64,000 bases of DNA from assembly GCA_021234155.1 (NCBI GenBank), contig JAJEKV010000486.1:46553-110552 (forward strand), given 5' to 3'. The position numbers and the translations under genes were made by a program. This DNA comes from Isoetes taiwanensis. Taxonomy: Eukaryota > Streptophyta > Lycopodiopsida > Isoetales > Isoetaceae. The notes below the pieces were generated by a model, which was given only the letters and a program-made list of their open reading frames with translations, had not been told where the DNA came from and ran no database searches. Shown piece after piece: positions 11,913 through 22,590 of the stretch; the stretch's first letter is position 1; every line of letters begins with the position of its first letter.

Positions 11913-12060
11913 AAACCCTAACCCTAATCCTAACCCTAACCCTAACCCTAACCCTAACACTAACCCTAACCCTAACCCTAACCCTAATTTTTGCTTTTTG
12001 CCTAAGTCACACAATGGCCCCTAACCCTAACCCTAACCCTAACCCTATATTAAACCCTAA
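11913..12060 (+). repeat. Interstitial telomere-type repeat (CCCTAA)n
   Basis: Two blocks, about 11,913-11,989 and 12,018-12,060, are built of CCCTAA hexamers with a few variants (TCCTAA, CACTAA). This is the TTAGGG form, not the TTTAGGG heptamer of most plants. Confidence 0.9.
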
Positions 12061-12215
12061 AATGGACCATGTTGAAAATCTCCTTGACGTAGAAGATGTA
12101 TTTTTTGATCCTTCTGCCTATTCTAAGGGACACTTAAAGAACACAAAATGGCTACGAGAGATTCCCTTAAGCCAAGATGACAATACATCAAAGACATTGA
12201 GTTGCTTCAAATGAC

Positions 12216-12750
12216 CATGGAATAAAATAATGGCTAAGTTTAGCCAAATGGCTATTTTTGCATTTTATATCTAAATATGCCAAAAAATTAAAATGGATTT
12301 TTTTGTTTTAGGTTGAATAGCCAAACCTCCACCTCTTTTGGAATGGAAAAATGGGTGGATTAGCCTACAAGACCATAGAGACTTTAAGAAAAGGGTTCAA
12401 TTTTTTGTTCTTATTTGTGAGGTTGAAGCATTGATGATTTATCTAGAAGAACAATCTACCTCCCTTTTTTTTTAGTTGATCCTATCTTTATGTCTTTTGT
12501 TGCTTCTTTCGGACAATGACCGTAATTAAAAAATTATGCCACATTGTGTTGGTTGTCGTTTACTTTGTCCATATTAAATTATATTGTAATAATAATGAAC
12601 ATCCAAAACTTGGACTTTTTACAAAATTAGTGTAATGTGATGGATATTTTCCTTTATATTTAGCCAAAGATGACAAAAAACATCAAAGACTAGAAACTTC
12701 AAGCTCCAATTTGAGTTAGAACCATTTTCCCAAAAAATAGACATTCCATG
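12216..12750. mobile_element. MITE of the DUF7869 transposon family
   Basis: The 535-bp element starts CATGGAATAAAATAATGGC and ends ATTCCATG. It is flanked by the perfect 8-bp repeat CAAATGAC (12,208-12,215 and 12,751-12,758). About 120 bp of its left end, including AGCCAAATGGCT, and about 200 bp of its right end align with the ends of the 6.6-kb element at 40,673-47,269. It carries no coding sequence, so it is a deletion derivative needing a transposase in trans. Confidence 0.9.
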
Positions 12751-13057
12751 CAAATGACATAGCAAGAATGAGAAGACGACGATCGCCGTTGGGCTCAAGC
12801 ATGAGCACTAACATGTGAAACTCCTTGGGCCGCTCCTACCGAGGCACTGTTGCGATATTGCCATTCTTATTTTGCACTTCAAACCCCTAAAAGTTAAGAA
12901 TGAGACCGTGCCAATCATTCTAGGATTATGGATGATGTTTGCATGGCACGCCTTATTTTGCGGAAAAAATTAGCGGCCTAGATTGTCGGGTAGAGGGGTG
13001 GAGGCTTAAATCGTGAGTTAGCTCTTATTACCCGATTCAAGCCTCAACACTCAACCA

Positions 13058-14692
13058 TTGATCATATTTTTACACTTTGAACTTTGGTTGAAGATCGGGA
13101 GAATCCTTTGCCATGACCTATATTCGCCAAAGCTTTTTGACATTATCCCGCAAGAAAAGTTGTGGGGACGATTACGACAGTTGGGGGTCCCGGTGGATCT
13201 ACAAAATGTAGTTTACAGGTTATATGAGATATGCTCGGGCCAGTTGGACTCGCCAGACCAACCATGCATCAGTAGTATTGGGGTTTTCCAGGGATGCCCT
13301 CTTTCTCTAATACTGTTTGAACTCTACATTGACCAGCTAGAAAGCTAGCTTGCTGAAAATGAAGGGATTGGAGCTTAACTTTACATTAGACCACGGGCAG
13401 CTCAAATGCATTGATGATGTGGACCTCTTGGCTTATACCCCGAAAACATGCAAAGACCATCCGGATCCTTTGCACACATTTTATCACACAACTAGGATGC
13501 ATGTCAATTTGGCCAAGACTGATGTTGCTTGTCTCATTCTCACGTCAGCCAAGGCCTCCCACATTCATGTACCGGAGGTAAAATGTAGAGATGAAACCCA
13601 TCTATGAGTATTTGGGAGTAGATTTTCCTTCTACCATGTACTGGGATACTTCCATCTGGTTATAAGTGACAACAGATTGCAAGGCACTGGATGCAATGCA
13701 GAATAACAGTCATAAAGCGGAGCTATATGACTAGGCCAACCAGTCACACTTGTTCAGGGTCTTGGTGGAGCTTATTCTTTTATACGGAGTTGAGGTCTAG
13801 AGCACTGTGCACATGGAATGATTTGGAGTAGGTGCATAAGGTCTTCCTAGGTCGAGCACTAGGGGTGAAATCCCATATGAAATTTTTCTTCAAGAGATAA
13901 AGTTCTTATCTCTTCAAAGGATAGCCCTTGATCACCATATCATCTATTTTTGAATGGCAGTCAGTATGGATGATGCTCGTCCTCTCAACCTGGCATATAC
14001 CACGGCAATAGATTCGCAGCGCCTCAAAACCTCTTGGAAGGAAAAGCAATGTCAGTGGCTAGCCCGATGGAATATGCAGGAACAAAAGTGCATACAGGTG
14101 CAAACAGAAAAGGATCGCCATAACTTGAGACAGTACCTTGATGCTTGTTTCTTTTCTCAGCAAGCTTTGGGATGTCAACATCCTTAAACAGGTCAAGACG
14201 GGACATTACCATTGCCAGATAAATCCCACACTCGAGCGGGGCCCTCAACACTAGTTATGTACCCATCTACATATGAAAAAGCGCAAACCTATAAATTCAT
14301 TTCGCATAGGGACACACCGCCTCAGAATTGAGACTTGCAGATGGATTAGGGAGGCATGTCAGGCCGGGCTTTGTCAGTGCTCTCAAATGAGAGTCATTGA
14401 GGATGATGATCACACCCTTCAAAGCTGTTCGGCATATGACCACATCCGGGCATGTTACACTAAGTTGATCGAGCCCAACCAGCCGCCGTGTATGATGTTA
14501 GGCACAACTTCCGTGCAATTGCTGGGATCATATCTTCGAAAAGTTATGGATGTATGTACTCAGATAGTTCTCAGACAGTTCTCGGACACTACCTTGACAT
14601 GTACCATACAGCTTGTCAGCAGACAGTTCTCGGATTGTCTCTTGAAAGAACTTCGGGGCGGGATTGTTACGCCTGCTATGCTTCGTGATTGA
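13058..14692 (+). pseudogene. Non-LTR (LINE) reverse transcriptase remnant
   Basis: FDIIPQEKLWGRLRQLGVP matches the RT region that begins FDxVPRxxLW. GVFQGCPLSLILFELYIDQL at about 13,280-13,340 is the GxxQGCPLSP motif. CIDDVDLL at about 13,410 stands for the YADD box and keeps both Asp. MHVNLAKTDV follows. The downstream part to 14,692 has Cys/His residues (CRWIREACQ, CQCSQ) as in LINE C-termini. Several frameshifts occur. Upstream ORF1 and endonuclease are absent, as in 5'-truncated copies. Confidence 0.85.
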
Positions 14693-14730
14693 CTCTAATT
14701 AGGCCGATTGATCTCCATGGATGATAAAAA

Positions 14731-14767
14731 TCAATTCAAATCAATTCAATTCAATTCAATTCAATTC
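14731..14767 (+). repeat. (TTCAA)n tail of the LINE
   Basis: About seven TCAAT units directly follow the LINE remnant. Short tandem 3' tails are common in some LINE clades. Confidence 0.7.
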
Positions 14768-15828
14768 TTTTGTTTTTTGGGATGAAAAATAAATTTCACT
14801 ACTAATTAGAGAAAAAGTACAATAAGCTGATAGACAAGTTTAGAATCCAAAGAGAGAAAATGTCCCTTTATGCAAGACTGCACATGCATCTCAGTATATC
14901 ACTTATTATGACTATCATCTAACTCACTCATAGTTGCCAATTATCACTTCCTTCCAGCTGTTTTCTTGAGCGTAACAAATGCTCCATTACAATCTTAGAA
15001 ATGTTCAAAGATTCTGATGGCTGAAAGTTAAAAGGAGAGGTAGTCACAATAACACTCATTAACTCTAGATGATTGTCTATCACTTCATGTGAACTTGCAC
15101 AACTAGATCTAAGGAAGAAGATTCTACCCCATCCATATAACTTAAGACATTGATAGACATACTAAATGGCACAAAGATTCCATGAGATGGAAAAACAAAT
15201 GGAGATGAAGCTACAATAGGAGGCGCAATAGTTAAAGAGGTAATACAACTAATACTAAGAGCAACAATAGAAGTAGAAACCCGAGATGATGGAGTCACAT
15301 TCCATTCAACCCTAGATGAGGAAGCTTTAGTAAGAGTGCAAGAAAATGTTGAAATGACACTGTAGTGGATGGAATTTCATATAGCTGAATTTACTGCTTT
15401 TTTAATCCACCATTTCCATTGAATTTATGTGTATAGCTTATTGCCCCCATGGCTATTTCGTTGGAAAAATTAAACCACATCGCTCTTAAAGCCCCAATCT
15501 TTGCCATTGGCATTGTTGCTTTCCACCAACCAAACTTGAATATTGCTTCACTTCGCATTCCATATGGAACATGAAAGGTTCCTTTACTCTACTATACCAT
15601 TAGAGCTATATTGTTGAAGGAGGACAAATTATTAGGCACATTTTGCACAAAAAGATGCATCGAGATTTGCACATTTAATGGAAAGAGTTATTAGATGATG
15701 CATCACTAAAGGAAAACATGGGTGGAAAGCACTACTCACATTATAATAGGGGGATGTAGGCATCAATATCAAAGATTTTGTTTTACACTTTGGTTGTGGA
15801 GTGGTTTATATGTCGTGGGGGGACAACA
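14768..15828. other. No gene or element recognised
   Basis: AT-rich sequence with only short open frames on either strand. No repeats were noted. Confidence 0.5.
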
Positions 15829-17352
15829 TTCATTATTATATTATCACATACATATTGGGGGGTTATTAAGAGTATGGTGCTTGGTCTAAGTTATACCCAA
15901 ATTTTACATCGTTAGACACGTTCTTAGGTTACTTTAAAAGCTTGGTTGATGTGACATCATTGTTCCTTTCTTTGATAAATTTTCATTTGGTTGTGCAGTC
16001 CAAGTTATCAACAAAAAGGTCCAAAAGGTTGGCACGGAAATACTCATTAGACCTAAAGTTATTTACTAATAGAAACATTTGGATCACTGTTTTTTTTTTC
16101 ACATGTGGTTCCGAAATAATACTGAATTAATATCAAAGTTCATGATAATTTTCATTGGTATGAAGGATGTGAAACTTTTATTAATCAGAAGAAATTATAA
16201 ACATAGATGGGGTCTCCCAGGGGAAATTGGCCACCATTACCACCCCTCCTTCCTAGGCAATATCTAGATTTATCATACATGAGTATTAATCTGAAGATAG
16301 TCTCCCAGATATGATTCTTCACTTTGCCCTTTACTGATATAGACATATGCTTTGACAATTTTTGTTGCTTAGCTTCAATGAGCATTTGAGCATTAGGATA
16401 TCTATTGCTCTTAAAATGAAGAAATCTCTTCTTTTCTAGATTGATCAAATAATTCATGGTGCAGCCAAATGAAATGACACATCCATGACATTAAATGCAA
16501 AGATTACTAATTACAATATATAACAATTAATTATTTATCTTGAATATTTATCTTGAAGTACCTAGTTATTCTCTATGCTTTTGGGAAAAATTTAGAACAA
16601 ATCGCTCATTTACATGGACGGACTTATTTGCAATAATACACCACTTTCAATTTAATCGAATCCTATATGTACATTAGAAACATGCATTTAAATCAAAAGG
16701 AAAAAGATGTAAGGATCAAGGATAGAAGATAATACTCTTTGGAGCAAGTGAACGAAGAAGCAAAAGACAGAAAGAAACCAATTGCCAAAGTGCCTTATGT
16801 TGGGGAAGGTTTAAATAGATATTTACCCTTCAAGGTGACTACAAAGGAAAAGTGAAAGGATAGGCTTTTTTTAATAACATGACAACAAAGATATTGAGTG
16901 TTTTGTATGTTTTGGCTAAAATAATGAGATCCACGAAAACCAGTTAGAGTCAATGTAATGGTCCTTCATCAAAATGGATAACCAACTGGCCAATACATCA
17001 AATATTTATGGGACAAGGGTTGAAAGTATTGAGCATTGGTTTTGTTGTGGGATGCCCCACAGGCATGGTCTACATGGTTCGGCCTCCCATGGGTCTGCTA
17101 TAGTAAATGGACTTTGTATCTGTCTTCGGCCCGAAGAACCAGTCAAAAGACTAAAAGCTTTTCACATCAAAGTAGATTGCTTAGGGACCACGAAGGAAAA
17201 GTTGTTTATCTTTAAGGGCAAAGAATATTCACGCCATGGAAATTTTAACTCTTGCAAGACAAAAAATATTACGGCAAATTCTCACTATTTGACATAATCT
17301 AATTGTGGAAATTTGACACCCCATACTTTCAAATTCAAGAAATACTATCTGC

Positions 17353-17397
17353 GATAGATAGATGGATGGATATATAGATAGATGGATGGATGGATTA
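17353..17397 (+). repeat. GATA/GGAT microsatellite, copy A
   Basis: Runs of GATA and GGAT end duplication copy A. Confidence 0.85.
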
Positions 17398-19006
17398 TAA
17401 TTCTCGGGTTCGAGACTCACAATTCGTTTCACAAACCGGTCGAATAAATTGTAGTGAGTTCAAAAAAAAAAAGAATCATTATTATATTAGAATAAATAAT
17501 GGGGTTATTAAGATATGAGTTTTGCTCGTCTAATTACCCAAATTTCGATCGTTAGCTTGGTTCTTAGGTTATTTTAATGCCTTGGTTGATGTGACATCAT
17601 TGAACCTTTCTTTGATAAGATTTTCATTGATAAATAGATATGTTCCAACGTCCCAAAAAGGTCCAAAAATTGGTTGGCACGGAATACTCATGTTGCTAAA
17701 GTTGGGAGAATTTACTAATAGAAACATTTGGATCACTATTTTTTACACGTCATGCCGAAATAATACTTCCCATCTATGGACATCCATGATAAATTTCTTA
17801 AAAGATTTGATGTGAAAGATTTATTAATTAGAAGAAATTATAAACAGTGATGCTAATTTCGTTTTGGGTTTGGGGGAAATTGTCCACCGGAGTATGATAC
17901 CACCCCCCACCTTCTAGCATAAAATATCTAGATTTGCCATGTGAGAGTATTAGCTTGGATGATAGTTACCCAGATTATGATTCTTCACTTTGCCCTTTAC
18001 TTTTATGGACATTTTTGACAATTTGTTGCTCTTCAATGAGCATTTGAGCATTAGGATATCTATTGCTTTTAAAATGGAAGAAATCTCTTCTTTTTAGATT
18101 GATCAAATAATTCATGGTGCAGCCAAATGAAATGACACATCCATGACATTAAATGCAAAAGATTACTAATTACAATATATAACAATTAATTATTTATCTT
18201 GAATATTTATCTTGAAGTACCTAGTTATTACTCTCTATGCTTTTGAGAAAAACTTTCGAATCGCTCATTTACATGGACGGACTTATTTGCAATAATACAC
18301 CACTTTCAATTTAATCGAATCCTATATGTACATTAGAAACATGCATTTAAATTAAAAGGAAAAGATGTAAGGATCAAGGATAGAAGATAATACTCTTTGG
18401 AGCAAGTGAACGAAGAAGCAAAAGACGAAGAAACCAATTGCCAAAGTGCCTTATCTTTTGGGGAAGGTTTAAATAGATATTTACCCTTCAAAGGTGACTA
18501 CAAGAAAATAGAAAGGATTAGAAGCTTTTTTTTAATAACATGACAACAAAGATATTGAGTGTCGTTTGTATGTTTTAGCTAAAATAATGAGATCACGAAA
18601 ACCAGTTAGAGTCAATGTAATGGTCCTTCATCAACCTAGCTTAACCAACTGGCCAATACATCCAAATATCTATGGGATGTCTATGGGAAATCCCACCCTC
18701 TTATGGTGGTGTCAGGGATGCCCCACAGGCAAGACCTACATGATCGGTCTCCCATGGGTCTGCTACAGTAAATGGACTTGTATCTGTCTTCGGCCTGAAG
18801 AAGACAATCCAAAGAATGCAATGCAAATTTTTTACATCAATGTAGATTGCTTAGGGACCACGAAGGAAAAGCAAAGGAAAGAATATTCACGCCATGGAAA
18901 TTTTAACTCTTGCAAGACAAAAAATATTAAGCAAATTCTCACTATTTGACATAACCTAATTGTGGAAATTTGACTCCCCAGTCCAAATTGCAAGAAATAC
19001 TATCTA

Positions 19007-19049
19007 TAGATAGATGGATGGATATATAGATAGATGGATGGATGGATTG
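19007..19049 (+). repeat. GATA/GGAT microsatellite, copy B
   Basis: Same block at the same place in copy B. Confidence 0.85.
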
Positions 19050-19112
19050 CAATTCTCGGGTTCAGAGACTCACAATAAACATCACAAACCGGTCGAATAA
19101 ATTGTAGTGAGT

Positions 19113-19440
19113 TGTTGTGAGAAGAATGCCGAGTAAGAAGAAAGAATGCGAGACCACGATATATGCTGCTCGTTCTCCACGAGAATGTCGATCCGATGGC
19201 TTGGATCGGTATATTTTCATGCCATGCCACATAGATTTCCAGAAAAACACCGAGTAAGAAGAAAGAATGATAAATAGATATGTTTTTAACGTCCACGGAA
19301 TAAGAAATTTTTAGAGACCACAATCTATGTTGCTCATGCTCCCGGAGAATGCCGACCGGATGGCCTAGATCGATATATTTTCACGTCATGCCACATTGGC
19401 AACTTCCCATCTATGCATTGGCAACTTCCCATCTATGACA
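19113..19440 (+). repeat. Internal about 180-bp duplication
   Basis: 19,150-19,235 and 19,315-19,405 share a stretch starting GAGACCACRATMTATGYTGCTC and ending at TGCCACAT. CGAGTAAGAAGAAAGAATG is repeated at 19,130 and 19,252, and GGCAACTTCCCATCTATG at 19,399 and 19,419. Confidence 0.7.
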
Positions 19441-20459
19441 TCCTAAAGTGCACATAAAAAGATTTGAACACAAGATCTAGTGATTATTAGTGGCCCGATG
19501 AACTTGAAAAATACTGATTGAACTAAATCGGAGGCATTTTTATTTTTGTCGATAATAGTAGCATCTTGTGCTGGTATATTTTAGGCCAGCAAGAGCATCT
19601 GGATCCACTTAGAAACTTTACATTGGGTACACGGCAAATGAGGACCGTCAGCATTTTGCGTGTAGACCAAAAATCTCATCTCTACATTGTATTTTGTCAA
19701 TTGGGTCAGATTAGCGGGAAAGCAAAATAGAAAAGCCAATCTAATTTCTAGATTAACCGAGGCCACTAACATTCGTTGAGTGCAGGAGGGTTTTGGTAGT
19801 TATGTAATGAGCAATAATTGTTTCAGCTGTAAGAGCATCACTTAGCCTTGCATTTGTCCAGTGGACTTCACGGAGCCCTCTTTTTAGGAAGGGAGAAAAA
19901 AAGGGAATAGCCTGCCTCTTCCTTTAGGAAGAAAAAAAGAATGCAGTGGACCACTTTTATTTTGTATTTGTTTGTGGCAGGACCACGCGGTTCTTAAGAG
20001 ATCACAGAAGCCAACAGCTGTAAAGTGCCATAAGGGCACAGTATTCAGACTAAAGACAGCCATTTCCAGTTAATTCGGCAGCTGTCAATCAATAATTTTT
20101 TTGCAGCGCAGCAGATGCCCACTACAAAACAAACTATTGATTTGTTTTATTGCTGCTGCCCATCATGATTCTTCCCGAATAGTACAAACTCTTGATTTCT
20201 TTTTTGTATTCCAGCACTGCTGAGACTGCTGGATGATGTATTGCTGTAAATTCAACACATTGTTCACTTTGTGTACTCTGTTACAAATCATAACCCTGTT
20301 TTGAAGCACAAGATCTTAAATTACAACATTCTGTTTCACAATATAGCAACATTTGCAAATCTGTTTCCAAACACAAACACTTTAAATTACCATATTCACA
20401 TTGAAACGCAGGTTTAACAAATTCAGCAGAAGCAGAAAGATCTCTGCTGCTCTGCTTGG
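19441..20459. other. No gene recognised; 3' flank of the peptide gene
   Basis: Only short open frames are present. 20,280-20,420 is T/A-rich and could belong to a longer 3' UTR of the gene on the minus strand. Confidence 0.5.
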
Positions 20460-20460
20460 T

Positions 20461-20466
20461 TTTATT
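20461..20466 (-). terminator. Poly(A) signal of the peptide gene
   Basis: AATAAA on the minus strand, about 227 bp after the stop codon. Confidence 0.55.
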
Positions 20467-20692
20467 TCATAAAAGAATCTTGCATCGGAACAAGGCATTA
20501 TGTAGTTACAAAGTAAGATGCCCTGATGCTACACACTATCGTAATACAAAAATCAACAAAGAATTGAATCCTGTACCGTAATCAAACAGAAAGAGACACG
20601 AATCGACCCATTAACTAACCAATGAGCTTTGAATAGGTAGAAACCATACTCAAAATCACATTGCAGCATATCTATGTGGATTCTCGCCATTT

Positions 20693-20899
20693 CTAGTAGG
20701 TCTTGTAAGGATCCATCATTAGAAGATTTCTGGTAACAGCGGAAAGCTTATCGCCCATATCCATAACTTCCTGCTGCTCTGCAAAGGATAAATCATCAAC
20801 TTCCATGCCAAGGCGAGCTGCAACAGGCCGAGCTGCTTGGGCAACCATGATAAGTCCAAGGATCAAAGCAACGAGAAGGACTGCCTTGTAGAATGCCAT
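20693..20899 (-). CDS. Small secreted peptide precursor (68 aa, family not recognised)
   Basis: This is the only intact, host-like gene in the window. Residues 1-22 form a classic signal peptide: MAFYK, a hydrophobic core VLLVALILGLIMV, then AQA before Ala-Arg-Pro. The mature part is about 46 residues, acidic in the middle, without cysteine. It ends RNLLMMDPYKTY, with two Tyr and a preceding Arg that might mark a processing site. The context is complete: TATA at 21,031-21,038, about 100 bp of pyrimidine-rich 5' UTR, an ATG in good context (ACCGAAATGGC) and AATAAA downstream. No intron is needed. Size and layout resemble precursors of plant signalling peptides, but no known peptide box (CLE, IDA, PSY, RGF) is clearly present. 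Function is unknown; an apoplastic location is inferred from the signal peptide. Confidence 0.8.
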   Translation of the reverse strand: MAFYKAVLLVALILGLIMVAQAARPVAARLGMEVDDLSFAEQQEVMDMGDKLSAVTRNLLMMDPYKTY

Positions 20900-21030
20900 T
20901 TCGGTGGAGAAGGGGCGTGAATTTGAGCTCGAAAAACTGGGTTTTGAGCTGTAAGACTCCGGCGGAGAGAAGAAGATGAGAGCTCCGAGTCTGGGCGATG
21001 GTCTGAGAAGGAAAGAAATGAAATGGAGGT

Positions 21031-21038
21031 CTATATAA
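21031..21038 (-). promoter_or_regulatory. TATA box of the peptide gene
   Basis: TTATATAG on the minus strand, 132 bp before the start codon. Confidence 0.7.
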
Positions 21039-21139
21039 GAAGAGAGAAGAGCCTTCTCGGCCCGCCGGAAAATGCAAGGAAGCTTGTAAATAAAAATGAC
21101 CTATTCTTCACTCTTTCTGTGTGGTGGGGAAACAGCTGT

Positions 21140-22590
21140 AGCCTCGGATTAAGTACTCTGTCTAAATAACCCCCCCTTAAGTCCTGTCCTTCCCATCCTC
21201 TATTTTCCGGTTTATGTCACCATTTTTCACCTAATCCAATGGTTTGGTGTATTTTTCAATTTTTGTAGGGTTCCATTTTTCTAGAGATGGGGTGTTAGTG
21301 TGGCACTTTTATGCCCTTTTCTTTTTCTTTTCCTAAAGGATAATTTTTTTTTTTTATTCTTATATTCTTCCATATGCCTCCTCTGCCTCTCGTTCTCTCT
21401 CTCCCTCTGCCTTTTTCTCGACCGCAAATTACTGTAAATTTTGTGTCTTTTACACGTGCTCTGTCGGTGCCTAAAATCCCTACCAACGTTATCAGCACCT
21501 CACCTAGAGGTATCTCCACTCTTAAAGCAAGACATTCAATCATGAAAATGACTATACAACAAACACCATCGTGCCTTCATAACCTAGTTCTTAATGGGTT
21601 TTTTCCATAGCCAGCCCAAATGCTTCCCATTTTTTATGTTTTCCTTCATGTGTAAGAATATTTGATATCTCTGTTCACTAATATCGCCACTAAAAGTGTC
21701 ACAATTGTCTGATGTTGAAATATGTCACCCTCGTGTGGTGACATGCTGGCTACTCTTTTGTTACTGATTGTCATTAACTCGTCCCTAGTGTGTTCATTTC
21801 CATAGTTGTTGGTCAATGTCCATCAAGCACTAGCACAAGAGGGAATAAGTCCAAAAAAGATAATGAAATCATCCGTATCTTCCTTGGGCACATGTCTTCA
21901 ACTTTGCCAATGTTAAAATTCAAGTCAATTTAATCCAATTGAGTGTTAATTTGTTGGTTCACATGGACATGCAATGTAGTGGATGTTGAATATGCTCTCT
22001 TCCACTTTTACATTGAATTAATTACCGGCTATTGAAAACACATTTTGGGATAGACAAATTGCAAGAGGCAAGAACGTGGGACTTAGAGCACAATAGGCTA
22101 GAATAGGATTGCATATGAAAAAACAACCCACATACTTCATTAGTAATATTTTCATTGAGGAATGTGTATTGAAGGCCACACACTACCTAATTGTGGCCTG
22201 TGGCAAGAATAAATTTGGATTTATCGAAGATGCTTACAATGATTCAGACATTTTATATAACATTCTAAGAAGTAGTGGAAGAACCACAAAGTGAATCAAA
22301 TTGATATATTTGGAAGAGATAGCTGTGATTCTAGAGATATCTTTGTTAATGTATAACTAATGTGTATGGTACATATTTTTATTTGTTAATGATTAACCAA
22401 TGCAGTTGTACGTATTCATCTATATGCAGTGGGTTTCATAAGTTAAAGCATATTTCATAATGTATATATCTTTTATCTATTCGTAAGAATTTTAATTAAT
22501 ATCTAGTTTTAAATGTGTTGAAGGAGAACAATAAAATCAAGCCACATGTAGTACAAAAATATAAGCTAATATTGCTAGTAGTGTCAACCA
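21140..22590. other. No gene recognised
   Basis: Contains a pyrimidine-rich stretch at 21,300-21,420 and otherwise AT-rich sequence. No coding similarity was seen. Confidence 0.5.

Larger units (their letters stand above)
15829..19112 (+). repeat. 1.65-kb direct tandem duplication
   Basis: 15,829-17,460 aligns along its whole length with 17,476-19,112. Shared landmarks include GGTTGATGTGACATCATTG (15,941 and 17,585), CATGGACGGACTTATTTGC (16,615 and 18,273) and TAGGGACCACGAAGGAAAAG (17,182 and 18,852), followed by the same microsatellite. Many small indels separate the copies. No protein of either copy is recognisable, so the unit looks like a non-coding or long-dead segment. Confidence 0.9.

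Noticed and set aside
11777-12214. Open frames with (NP)n or (TL)n repeats
   Set aside because: Produced by the CCCTAA hexamer read in different frames.
14273-14692. Separate Cys/His-rich host gene
   Set aside because: It continues the LINE reverse transcriptase remnant and ends at the LINE's (TTCAA)n tail.
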